Assembly: GCF_000189635.1 (NCBI RefSeq)
Contig: NW_002476353.1
Span: 248,001 to 312,000, forward strand
Direction: 5' to 3'
From: Tetrahymena thermophila SB210
Taxonomy: Eukaryota; Ciliophora; Oligohymenophorea; Hymenostomatida; Tetrahymenidae
DNA: 64,000 nucleotides
Below the pieces are notes generated by a model. That model saw only the letters and a list, made by a program, of their open reading frames with translations, had not been told where the DNA came from and did no database searches. This document shows, piece by piece, positions 35,401-47,440 of the stretch (positions are counted from its first letter, which is position 1; each line of letters opens with the position of its first letter). Position numbers and translations under genes: made by a program.

Positions 35401-38400
35401 TTGTGATTACTGTTTCCTGTTTGAAGGCATCATCTAAATCTTATTTATCTACACTTATGGAGATTGAGAGTTTTGGTATGGGGAAGCTTTTTAATTACTA
35501 AAAATTGTTTTAGGGGAAACATGCTAAGTTGAGTAATCTCTTTCTGTTTTAGATTGTTGACGAGGACTTAAATTTTCATACTAACTGTATTCCTTCATTC
35601 GAGGTTTTTAATTTTAAATTTAATATTTGCTCTAATAGTAATTATTTTCCATTAACTCATTTATCAGTTTTTCTAGCTCAATGAAATTAAAAGTAATATT
35701 ATAATTATGAACATATTTTGATACAACAACCCTTTAATTCTCATATTTTTCAACTATTTATTTTCTGGATTGCTCTGATTAGGTAAGCTTTTCTATCCAC
35801 TTCTTGTAGTTAGATTGATCACTGAGTAAGGTTTCATAGGTGCTTTTGGCTAATCTAAACATTTCAGTAAAATTAAAATAATATTTGCCAAAGATTTCCC
35901 ACTCCTTCTAACTACCTATTTGATACTGATTGACTAGTGATATTCCGATACAAGACAAGTAACCTTATATATCCCAACTCTTTCTCTTATATTCCATAAA
36001 TAATACGTCCCAGCATCTAAAACATAATTCTTCGTTAAAGCTTCCACTAAATAAGCCAATAAGGCAATCTATTCCTATTGAATATTAAAGATATATTTTT
36101 ATTTTATTAAGTTAAAAATTAATAATTAATAAAAATTTTAATTAAAATTTACCAATTATATTAGAAATTTTTTAGAAACTAGTTGAGGACTCAATTAGAT
36201 GAAAATATCGCGTTATGAGCTGACGATTTGAATTAAATGAAGTAATTATTGTATATAGTAGCCAGAAAGATTCTGATTCTTGTGTATTCTTATTAGAATT
36301 ATTTAAAATAATACATTTGTTTAGGAGCTAATGGTAAACGGAGTAGAATTAGGGCGAGATAGAGGCACTTTAAATAACCATTACGAAAGATAAGGTTCGT
36401 AGAATCCTTTGTGCCATTTATTAGTCTTGATTAAATTAAAACTCAAAGTCAAGATCAAAAATAATTTGATAATATTTGGCTTCAGAATAAAGGATTTAGT
36501 AAAAATTATCTCTTTATTTAGTTAAATTGAAATCATTTAGAAGAGTTTTTACTTCGTTTCCACTTTGATTCAACTCATAAGAAACATAGATGTCTTAAGC
36601 AGATGTATTGTAGATAGTAGAATTCTAACTGGCTGGGTTGCATGAGCAATAACTAATAAAGTCATCTCTAACTTATTCAATTTTTTCTTTAAAATCAAGC
36701 ATCTCTAAGTATAATTCCTATCTTTTGTTATGAGGGATGCCTTCTAAGCACAGCTAGTGAAAATGAGACAATACTTCCTTTTTTGGAATACTCTTTTCAT
36801 TCAGCTTCGTTAAAAGTCGATTATATAAATTTTCTTAAATAAAAATATTTGCAGAAAAATAGCCTATCCTATTAACCATACCATACTAAACTTATCTTTT
36901 TATTTCCTTTAGTTTAGAGCCATTAAGAATCTTCTAGCTTTACTCTTCAAAAATATCATCTAATAGCCAATTTTATTTATACCCCATCTTAAAAATAAGC
37001 TACTCTATTCTTGTTAGATCTTCTATCCTTTTATTATTTTTAAATGATTAAACTGAAAATCACTAATTTTATTTTAAATAGCAAACAAAAAATAAAAAAG
37101 CTTAAAATTTTATTTTTATAAATGAAAATGGTAAAATTCTTGAATAAAATAAAAAAATAATTTTTTTTACCTGATTTCAGGAAAGTGAGTGTACGATTTA
37201 TAGAGTGGATTCTTGATTGTGTTTATCTGTGAATAGAGTTAGTATATGTTTTCTCTATAGTTGTCACAGTTTTCATGTATGCTAGACCATATATTGATAA
37301 TGGCTAAAGGAATATTTGGATAGTTTATTGGGCATATAAGCCAAAAATCCTTACCAGGATTATCATAATCTATAACATCACTTAATTTAGTAGCAATAGT
37401 ACCAATTACTTTAGAGTTAAATTTCGTTTTAATGAATAAATGTACTTCATAATTTTCTGTTTTACTTATCTAAAAGACCACTTCTTTATAAGATTCTTCA
37501 ACTTCATAAATAAAGTTATCTTCTATTTTTTCAATGGGTTTATTAAACTATTTCCATTCACTCTGCACAACTATTTACTTATTATTTACATTAAATAAAT
37601 ACATTTCTACTTAAATTTCAGGAGGGTAATCTGTTATGGGACTAATTAATTCTAATTTTTGCAAAAATACTGATATGTTATTATCAAAATTGTTTGTATT
37701 GAATTAAGTTTCTTATTAGCTTTAAACAATACTCTCTCTATTCATATTTATATACTCAAGCATTTACTCTTTTTTTTTTTATTACTCTTATATACTAGAC
37801 CTATCACTTACCTCGGCTTAATTCTCTTGCTTTCTTGTTTCAAATTATCTTTCAGAAGATTTTAATTCATAATTATCTTAAAGTTTTGAGATTTCTTTAA
37901 TACTAGCTTTATCAGAATCTTCACCTTTCAAAGATTTTTTCTTATAGCTTTATAAAATAGCACTTTCTTTTTAGTATTTTTATTCCATCTAATATCTAAT
38001 AAAAGAATCATTTTTATTATTCTCTCCTTCTAAAATTTCATTCTTTACTAATTAATTATTTTCATATTTAGCACCCTAATTAGATTTATTAATTTATATT
38101 GAGTTGTCTTATGGCTTATTTTATTATAGAGGCTTGGATCCTGTTGTTGAAGATACACTTAAAGATCTCTATGAGCTTGGTTTTTACTAGTTTAAATAAT
38201 CAAAAATTTATACAGAGTTTTATTTTGATCTTTAACTTTCTGAATTTTGCTTACTATTTTATTCCCCAACCGACTTTAACATATTTTCTTGTAAAAATTA
38301 AGTCTAGTAGAATTCTTTTCCCTTTTAGCTTTGCAATGAATTGTAGTTGTTTTTTGAGCTATTCTTTTAAGTTTAGTTTAATGTGGTATTCTAAAGTTTT

Positions 38401-40885
38401 TAGTAACTATTCTAAGGAGTGATAGAGCCTATGGAAGTAATTTCTGGCTCTTCTAGTAAAGGATCTAGTGTAATTGGTTATACGTTATTACTCAATAATT
38501 AACCCATAATTGAAGGTGATTAATTTTTTATATCTTCATGGCTGTTATCTAATTGTTAAAATTTTTGGGTTTCATTCTCTTTTTCTTTTAATTAAAAAAA
38601 TATTGAAAAAATATATTTTTTATTAAATTTATATAAGAAAAATATTTACAATCTTTCAAAGATTTTTCTTTACTCTTTTCACTAGTTTAACTTTATGATT
38701 GCTAAGGATTTGAGTTATTATCTATTACTTAGCTAGTTTAAAGAGATGAAAAGGCTATACTATTTTAAGGAGCCTGCAAGTCACTTCTACCTGTATTTTG
38801 ATATTAACTGGTAGTTATAGATTATGTTATTTTCAATTGTTCGTTATAATAATAGTTTTAAGACTCAGCAGACTAAATACCTGAACTGCTTATGTTTTTA
38901 TTACTTTCATTTAATTTACTTTAATTTGTTTATATCTTTTATTATTAAGAATTATTGTCTGTTGAATTTTATTTATTTGATTAAGAATTATCGTTTAGAA
39001 AGAAGGCCAATGATTTGGTATTATTTGGATTAAGAATATTATTAATTATACTTGGGTTATAATAAGAGCTTTTGTTTTGAAAAGGTTTTTCTTCATTTGA
39101 TTAGCTAATATATATATCTTTGATTTCTTCTACGTTTGCCTTTTTTTAATCTAAAATGTCTAAATTGATTGATTCATCAGATATTAAATTATTGTCATTT
39201 TATTTAACTATAGGCTATGGGAGTCCTTCTAAATCTTAATTTTGCTTTATTTTAGTTTATTATGATTGAAATATTGTATTATTTCCATCATTAGGAACTG
39301 TTTTCGTATTATATTTTACACTTTATTTCAAAAAATTATCAAATTCTTCACTTTTTCCTAAGGTATCTTTTTGAATGGGAGTCATTGAAAATATATTTGA
39401 ATCAAACTCTTCTGTAGTACTTCCCTTTTTTAATATTATCTTGGATTACTTTTACTGTATTTCTGAATTATTTTATATGATAGAGCTCCCTACAAGTTCA
39501 CGAGCTATCCTTTCTGAATCTTATTCAATAAAATTATTTCGATTATCTTTTGTGCCTTGTAATTCTCTAATTATATTTGACATTTAATTTTCATTCATTG
39601 AATAGTTATTTCTATATTAAAGAGGTTTGGAGTTTCTATTATTATAATAATCTTGGCTGTAGCTAGTATTTGCTGTGAAATTTTATTAAGTGATAGATTT
39701 AAAATTTTGTTTATTTATTGAATTAAGGCTATCCATTTACTTCTTCAGTAAAGTTGCTACACATGCCTTCCATTTATGTGTGATCCTTTAAAATAAAAAA
39801 TTAATATCTCCTTAGCAGTTCAAAGGTAAAACTTATAGTTGATGAACAGCTTAACTTATCCTAATTGTATTTAAAGCTTATTTAACCTATTTTAATTTTA
39901 ATTAAATAATTAAAAATTCAATTTGGAATATTTTGTCTAAATAAATCCATATAAAATCTTTATTTGCTTAATTTATGAAATTGTTTTGATTAGAAATTAC
40001 TTCTTTTTCATTACAAAGGTAAAGAGCATATTCGAATTTATGTAAGGCACCAGGAATGTTCTTTAATATAATTCTGTAATTATATTCTTACATTTCAAGC
40101 CATTTTAATGAGCTAAGCTCTCCCTCATTGCCTTAATTATTTTGTGTGCCCTAAAAGAATTTGACTATTTCATTTTTATACTTGATTTAATTTTATACGC
40201 TTTTAGATGTTTTCACTTATATAACTGAGTCTTATGTTCTTTTTTCAACTTAGTAGATATATTAATCGTGCGTTATCTATTTATTTTTCTTTTTTAAATT
40301 AAACAAAATAAAATATTTTTCAAAGCTAATTTTTTGCAAAATTGATTTACTTTAGAATGATATATAATTCTAATGAATTATTTTGTAATATTCGCAAATC
40401 TAACGAGAGGTTTGCCAAGTATTTTGGACTTTTTATAAAATGTCACATTTTTGCTTTCATCAAATACCTCCTCTTAAATTTAGTGTAAAAGGTTTTCTTA
40501 TTTAATATCCTCCTCTTAGGTGTCATCATTTCTGTTAATATATTCTATTTCTTTAATTGTTTAGTTTATTTTTGTGACATCTTCTTTGTCTATTTCTCTA
40601 CATTTTATTTATAAAATTTGTAATCATACATTCAGCCATTAATGCTTATAAATGCTAAATAAAAATGCTATAAAAAGATAAATACTATAATCTTGCTTAA
40701 GCGTCTAGCAGGTCAAATGCCTTATTTGTAAAAAAATGGTAGTCTATATCGCTTTATGAATCTTCTAGCCATTTATCTTTTATGAACTAATTCCCAACTA
40801 AATACATATTTTTATTGTTAATGCCAATATTATTCTAAGCATACGAGTATGATGATCTCTATGATTAATAATTATTTTTATTCAT
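32419..40885 (-). CDS. Giant C2-like + TBC-domain protein (2676 residues), candidate Rab GTPase-activating protein
   Basis: Six exons join in phase to 2677 codons: 40885-40686, 40597-40351, 40288-38650, 38584-37171, 37027-36153 and 36074-32419 (TGA at 32419-32421). Introns are 88, 62, 65, 143 and 78 bp. The start MNKNNYQSQRSSSYSYAQ follows 'GCAAAAAT'; an in-frame TGA lies upstream. Residues 1-500 include a helical globular region (IPGALHKFEYALYLCNEKEV, FLFQRITHKWKACVATLL); 500-980 is disordered and N/Q/S-rich with coiled coil. About 990-1160 resembles a C2 domain (IQVEMYLFNVNNKQIVVQSE...DFWLICPINYP). About 1230-1510 is a divergent TBC domain (CLEGIPHNKRQELYLEML, MAQRILRTLSFVMVIQS, FRCWDVLFMEYKRKSWDIQG). 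The canonical arginine and glutamine fingers (IxxDxxR, YxQ) are not clearly kept, so GAP activity is doubtful. The tail of about 1100 residues is partly globular. It probably acts in membrane traffic. Confidence 0.8.
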
Positions 40886-41690
40886 ATTTTTGCCCTATTT
40901 TGCAATTATCTCCTAAAAAAGACAATTCTTTGTTTGTCTTTGATTTGTCTTTCCTATTTTAAAATTTGCCAAATTGGAGCTTTTGCTACTTTTGCTTTTG
41001 GCTAATATTATTGTAAGTTTATGGTAATTAACTGACTTTCTTCAAAATAAATTAAAGGCTATTAATTATTTAAATAAAAAAATCTTAAATAAATATTAAT
41101 TTACTTTTCCTGATAAAAAATATTTAATCTTATTAAACTATTTATTCTCAATTAATAAATATGTTTGAATTTCTTGATTAATTTCATTTTATTAAATTAA
41201 ATATTTTCAAGCTAAATAATTAATTTTTTTTGATATTTAAAAATGTAAAAAAAGTCAAAATGCAATCATTTTGATCAAGACAACAGATAATAACAATTTT
41301 TCAAAATAAGTATTTTAATCAAACGAAGATAGAAAATAATCAATCAGATATTAAGATAATATTATTTATAATCAATTTATATGAATATTTCTCAATAGTA
41401 ATTTGAAAAACAGAATAAAATTTGTGTAATACTTTATCAAACAAAACAAATTATTCATGATATTAGTTTTTGAATATGATAATTTTCTGAGGTTTGTAAG
41501 ATTTATTACTTTTTAGGTCAAGTAAAATTAAATCGAATTAATAAAAAACACATTTTGATTTTAAATTTGAAAACAATATCTTTGAATAGAGTTTTATTTA
41601 TTTATTTAGAAATATTAAACTTAAAAATAAAATATAAAATATGAATGAAAGTAGTAAAATAAGACGAATGAATCCTCAAAACATAATTTT
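40886..41690. other. Spacer, no gene seen
   Basis: AT-rich DNA between the start of the TBC gene and the 3' end of the GCDH gene (both minus strand). It should carry the TBC gene promoter. No motif or repeat stands out. Confidence 0.5.
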
Positions 41691-43619
41691 TCAAGGATAA
41701 GTTCTTGTAAATGATTATATTCCAGTTATAGCTCTACCAAGAATTAAAGCATGAATATCATTAGTACCTTCATAAGTATTTACAGTTTCTAAGTTAATAG
41801 AATGTCTTAAAATATGATATTCGTCAGCAATACCGTTTCCACCTAACATATCTCTAGCTTCTCTGCAAATTTAAATAGATTTCACTATATTATTAGTTAA
41901 TTAACAATAAATTATCATTTTTATTAATATTAAATAAATTACTGCATGAATTTCTTTTAACTAGAGAAATCATTTCAGGAGCTAAATTGCCGCTATCTTT
42001 TAATCTAGAAACCTAATATTATTTATTTATTTGAATTATATTAATTTGCTTTCTAGATTTTATTAATAATTTACTTAGAGACAAGCCTAAAGAGCTAATG
42101 CAATTTCAGTTTGCATGTCAGCAAACTTCTTTTGAATTAATTAAAATGAAGCTAATGGTACATTGAATTACTTTCTATCTAATGTATATTATCTTGCAGC
42201 ATGGAAGCAGTATTCAGCTGCACCGAGGGCACCCCAAGAGATACCAAATCTGAAGTAAAATAATATATTTTTTAGTTAAAAATAAAAATAGTATTTATTT
42301 ATTTACCTTGCATTGTTGAGGCAAGAGAAAGGTCCCTTCAATCCCTTGACATTAAGCATTTAAGACTTGTGAACTCTGACGTTATCCATCAAAATCATAC
42401 CAGTAATAGAAGCTCTTAAAGACAATTTACCCTAGTAAAAATTTAATACAATATTAAATTACTAATTTAAAACCATTAAAAATTACTTCAATTTTAGGAG
42501 CAGTTAAACCCTTCATGCCTTTTTCTAATACAAACCCTCTAATATCACCTTACTCGTCCTTAGCCCAAACAACGAAAATATCAGCTATAGGTGAATTAGT
42601 AATCCATGTCTTAGAACCGTTAAGGATATAGTCATCTCCCTAAGCATTAAAAATGATAATTATTTTAAAAAATATAATTTTTGTTAATTTTAATCCATTA
42701 AATAATTAATTACATCTTTCTTGGCACGAGTTTCCATTGAGCCAGGGTCAGAACCTATATATTATTAATAAAAATAATTTAATTAATTGGTATATTAATA
42801 ATTAAGGAATATTGTTATTTATTAAAATTGTAAAGTTTACCATGATTAGGTTCAGTTAAGCCAAAACAACCAATTAATTCACCAGTAGCTAATCTAGGAA
42901 TATAAATATCTTTCAATTGCTTTGAACCGAATTCATGAATAGGATGCATAACAAGAGAGCTTTATACACTTAAAGCACTTCTATAACCACTATCAACTCT
43001 TTCGACTTCTCTATTGATAAGACCTTTTTTAGTAGTTATTTAGTTAAATCAATTTTATTTTTAATTAATTAAGAATAAAGAAAATAAAAATGATATGATA
43101 TCTGCGAAACATGTAAGGTAAAATATGATATCTAATGCACTTAAGAAAGAATATTGGGTAGCTAAATAAATAAATATTAAATAGGTTGTATTCTACCATA
43201 GGCAGCTGAGGAGACTCCTGGAAGATCATAATCTGATATAGTGCAACCCAAAAATCCCATTTGTCCAAACTTTTTCATTATTTCTTTATCAAAGTGTTCA
43301 TTTTTGTTAGCTTCTAAGATTCCTGGCATAAGTTAATCTTGAGCGAATTATCTAGCATTTTCCATGATCTATTTATTTAATAAAATTAATTATTTATGTC
43401 ATTATTTGTATTTTAAATAAAGAAATATCATAATTATCTTGTTCAGTAATTAAAATTGAACTATTATCAAATATTTACTGTGACTTCTTCTTCAGTGAGT
43501 GAGGATCTTAAGTTCAAAGCATCCTAGTAATTGAAGTTGGCAAACTTAGATGCGAATCCTTGCTTTTAAACATTGCTTAGTGTTCTAGCTAAAACTTTTT
43601 TGGAAATATTTTAGATCAT
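41691..43619 (-). CDS. GCDH: Glutaryl-CoA dehydrogenase, mitochondrial
   Basis: Nine exons join to 418 codons (417 residues): 43619-43479, 43368-43197, 43023-42841, 42754-42714, 42639-42487, 42431-42307, 42249-42075, 42012-41943 and 41884-41691. The enzyme is an FAD-dependent acyl-CoA dehydrogenase that oxidises and decarboxylates glutaryl-CoA to crotonyl-CoA in lysine and tryptophan breakdown. It follows human GCDH closely: [150 protein letters not shown]. The catalytic glutamate is at about residue 392, in TYEGT. The head [20 protein letters not shown] is a good mitochondrial presequence. Full length and intact. Confidence 0.95.
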
Positions 43620-44510
43620 TTCTACTAATTTTTTTTTTGTAATTTTTATCAACTTTTAATTAATTGAATTAGTTTTAAATTTGTTTAGCATCACCTTTAG
43701 TTATAAATATAAAATTTTTTTGTCATTTGCATTCACATATCTATAAAATTGAAGATCAAAAAATACGAATCATGCATATGATAGCTTCACTAATATTAGG
43801 AGATAAATTTTGGAGAAAAATAATGAATTTTAAGAAGTTCTTTTTTACTCTTTTTAGAACAAAGTTAAGATATGATGCGTCACTTTCCACCTTCTTAATC
43901 TTTCTATTAAATGCTTAACTCTAAATGATTTTTTATCATATTATTTTTAATTTTTTCAGAAATAAATTTATTCTCATAAAAATTATATGATCTTTTGTTT
44001 GTATTAAACACAATATTTCTTGAATATTTTAACTGAATAATATTTTTTATTGATTAATCGATTTATGGTATTTTTAACAATTAAATTAAATTAATGCTAA
44101 TTATAATATACCATAATATCTTTGAAGCTATTAATCATAGTCCCTCAAGAAGGTTTTAAATTTTATTTATTTAATTTATAAGTCACATTGGGCAAAAAAT
44201 TAAGAGGGGGATCCTTAATTAATGAAAATATAGGGTATTTGAATATTTTATGCTAATAATAGTTTGTTTATGCAAAATTTATAATATTTTTTAAAAGTAG
44301 CAAGAAAATATAAAAAGAATGATAAAACTTTGTTTTGTTTTGTTATTTCTAAGCCTAGAAAAGTATTGTTAATTTATTTATTTAAAAAAAAACTAGTTTT
44401 CTCTTTTATAATATGTATAGTCTTTCAATAAAAGTTAAAATTACAAATAAAAAAATAAATATAGTCTAAACTAAAAATAATGGTTTAAAAATATTAGAAT
44501 TTAATATTAT
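43620..44510. other. Spacer between GCDH and the paralogue array, no gene seen
   Basis: AT-rich DNA of about 890 bp that should contain the GCDH promoter at its left end. The open frame at 43727-43918 looks like chance: it begins just upstream of the GCDH start on the other strand and has no gene-like pattern. Confidence 0.45.
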
Positions 44511-45020
44511 TCAAATTTATTTTTTATTAATAATTTAATTTGCGATTTATTCTTTTAGATTATTGAGAAATTTAAGAGCTGTTTGTTAAATCTTAGAGTC
44601 TAAATCATCATTAGAATTGTAAAAATTTCCAAGTACATTTATTTTTTTAATAATTTTATGATACATTTTTGTATTAGTTAAGTGTTTTTTCATTTATTCT
44701 TATTTTAAAATTTTAGAAATGGTTGAATTAATTAATTAAAATTCTTCCTTGTATTATTAAAAAGTGTTAACAGTGCAGGAAAAAATATATTGTTTTGAAG
44801 GAGAATTGCATTCTTAAATTAGGCTTAGTAAAAGAAAGATATCTTCTTGTATTTAACTATATTTTATCTTTTTAGCTGACTACTTAATACAGCCATAAAG
44901 AGTTTATCTCAAATCGATTAATTTATTTATATGAATATCTAAGATCTAACTTATCTAAGTACAGCAATCTTTTTAAGTTTCTGTAAAGCCCATTGTAGGA
45001 GAACTTTTGTTATGTATCAT
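44511..45020 (-). CDS. Array gene B1: 169-residue member of an unrecognised small-protein family
   Basis: Intronless, ATG 45020-45018 to TGA 44511-44513. It is one of five tandem paralogues (see 46970, 49605, 51565, 55188). Shared features: a Cys pair near residue 19 (DCCTQISQILDIHINKL), LRQTLYGCIKQ, QEDIFLLLSLIQEC, a YIFSCTVNT strand, QQYKEEFQ, TNTKMYHKIIKK, FYNSNDDLDSK. It belongs to subtype B: against A members it has IKYSQIQEDIFLL and a C-terminal extension ending NNLKEQIANQIINKKQI in place of the short VFTF end. It is mostly helical by appearance, with no signal peptide or membrane segment. This copy has lost the conserved M-R-x-F-S-T motif. Function unknown. Confidence 0.7.
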
Positions 45021-46969
45021 TTATTTTATTTTTTATTATCAGTTTATTTCTATTTTTTTTTTTGTTTTAAATAATTGTAATATTTAATTTAATCCATTTC
45101 TAATTATATAGCAAAGTATTATCAACTAGCTAATCTAAAGAAACAGTCAGTTATCAATTATTAATTGTTTAAAATTAGTTTCAATCAGATTTTATAAATG
45201 TAATTATTTCCTAGAAACCAATTATTACTGGATTTAAAATAGATAGATAAACAATTTGAAACTCATTTTTCAAAAATTTAGTAATTCTGCAGAAAAAGGG
45301 AAAAATCTTAAGATTGAATGCTTACTTGAAATAAAAAATTATTTGATATTTAGGGAAAATCAAATCAAAAGTTTTAATTAAATTATATTTATGTTTTCAA
45401 TTATGCTTAATATAAAAACAAATTTTGACTTTTCCAATTAACATGAAATAATATCGAAAGTGAGTAAGTAACATTACAAAGAGAGAAAAAAATAAAAGTT
45501 TTACGGTAAATTATATGAAATATAAAACTTAATAATGAGAGCGTTCTTAATGATAATATTTTAAAAGCTGTGTGAGTATTCAATATTAAGAATAAACAAG
45601 CAGTCTTTTTAATAATAAATTAATTTTGCATTAATAAATAATTAGAATCAAAATTGATTAAATTTTTTTTTTTTCAATATTATTTGATTTACTTTATTAA
45701 GATTAGAAAATAAATTTAAGTTAATTTTTCATTCTGTTTAAAAACAAGATAATAAAATGGTTTAAAAATAAACTCGTATTTAAAAAAGAAAGAAACTTTG
45801 TATTTACATTTTTAGATATGTTTGCTATTCATTTTTATTCTTTTCTTTAATATGATTATTAATTAATACTGTAGTTTTTGAATAACCCTTTCTCAAATTA
45901 AAAACAGTAATTTTTTTAAAATTTTATCATTAATTTTATAATTCTTTAAAAATTTGGAAGGTTATACAGCTTAAAATTTAAAATAAATTACAGTATTATT
46001 TTTTTATCTCTTAAAATCCATATTAACTATTCGTTTTAAGCCACATTCAAATTAAGTTTACTATAACAAATTTTTTATCAAAAAAAAGTTTTTTGTTCAA
46101 TAAGGCTTACTTACTTTCAGAACTGATTTTTGTAAAGGAATGAAAAAATAGTATTCTTAATAAAAATAATTTAAATTTATCTGTTAAGTAATTTCTAACA
46201 TAACTAAAATTAGTATGCATAAATGTTTATTTACAATAAAAATAAAGATAGCTTGAAATCTCTAATAGGACATAGATAGCAGCGATATATCATGGACTTT
46301 TGAAATTAATAATTTATATTAATTTGAATAGAAAGTTTCGTAAAAATAGCTTGCATCAATACCTTTGATAAAAAGTAATGAGTTGATAAAAACTATTAAT
46401 TTAATAATAAAAGCCAGTAATTAGTAAGCAAAAATAATAAATAAAAAAATCAATATACAAGAGTAAGGTAGTTTTCTATTTACTCTAACTGAGTTTTTAA
46501 AACTTTTATGAAATACTGTCATTATGAATATTTATTTGTTATGCATTTTTAAAATTTAATAAAAAATTATAAATACCAACTATTTTTGTAATAATGCAAA
46601 TCATTTTCAATAAGTTTTATAATATTATTAACTAATTATTATATTATTTCAATAATATTGTAAACAAAAAAGCAAAAAAACTAAATGTTAATTGATTAAA
46701 CAAAATTTATCAAAAACCTATGAAACATTTTTGAAAATTTTAATAGTGTTTAAAAAGCTTTTAACCAACTATTTAATAAAGCTTTCTAAATATGATTATT
46801 GGAAATAAAGATTTAAATGATAAATTTACAAATAAAATATAGAGGAGAATAAGATAAATAAAATATTTTTTAATATTTAGTTATAATTATTTGATTATAA
46901 ATATCTCAAAATAAATTATTTAATTTAATTTGAGGATTAAATTAAAATGATAATTTATTAATTTTTGTT
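45021..46969. repeat. Array spacer with flanks shared between paralogues
   Basis: 45110-45235, just upstream of B1, resembles 50220-50345 upstream of B2: both carry 'ATAGCAAA', '(A/T)TCAGTCAG(T/C)TATCRA' and 'TAATTRTTTAAAAT'. 46815-46855, downstream of A1, resembles 51388-51422 downstream of A2 ('AAATGATAAATTTRCAAATA'). So the duplication that made the array included non-coding flanks. No gene is seen. Confidence 0.5.
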
Positions 46970-47440
46970 TCAAAAAGTAAAAACTTCTTCTTTGATTTTA
47001 ACTGGAGAGTCCAAATCATCAAAAGAGTTATAATAGTTATATAAATGATTTCTTTTCTCAATAACATTGTCATACATTTTCATGTTAGTTGAAAACTTTC
47101 TCATTTAAGTTATACTCATTATTTTTAATTCATTTTAAATAACTTCATCAATTTAAGTGAATTGTTCTTTGTACTGAATTAAGCACATGACGGTACCGGA
47201 AAAAACATTTTTTTACTTACGGCTTTTTATTACTGAAATAAGTTCATTTATTAGAATGATATCATTTTGAAGTTAAGAATCTTATAGCTTTTTACATTAT
47301 TATTAAATACAATTATAAAAAGTTTATCTCAAGCTCTTTAATTTTTCAGTATGTGTTTCCAAAATTTGACTCATTTCAGAACAACAATATTTAAAGTTCT
47401 CTTTATCATTCTTTTTAATGAAATCGCGCATTTGAATCAT
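46970..47440 (-). CDS. Array gene A1: 156-residue member of the same family
   Basis: Intronless, ATG 47440-47438 to TGA 46970-46972, exactly 157 codons like the other two A members. Order of motifs: MIQMRDFIKKNDKENFKYCC, SEMSQILETHTEKLKSLRQT, FYNCIQQQCKKLQDSQLQND, VFSGTVMCLIQYKEQFTQID, VIQNELKIMSITQMRKFSTN, MKMYDNVIEKRNHLYNYYNS, FDDLDSPVKIKEEVFTF. The C-terminal 40 residues are the best conserved part of the family. Conserved cysteines at about 20, 21 and 46 suggest metal or disulphide use, but no known zinc motif is formed. Helical, soluble, no targeting signal. I recognise no domain. Confidence 0.75.

Noticed and set aside
38099-39587. Three plus-strand ORFs of 107, 69 and 70 aa rich in Phe, Leu and Ser
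   Set aside because: All are antisense of the N/Q/S-rich part of the giant TBC gene.
39618-39632. Sequence resembling the Tetrahymena chromosome-breakage sequence on the minus strand (AAAGAGGTTTGG)
   Set aside because: Only the first nine or so bases agree, and it lies inside an exon of the TBC gene; a real breakage site should match the 15-base core almost exactly.
43065-43268. Minus-strand ORF of 67 aa
   Set aside because: Spans the 173-bp intron and exon 2 of GCDH in the wrong frame.
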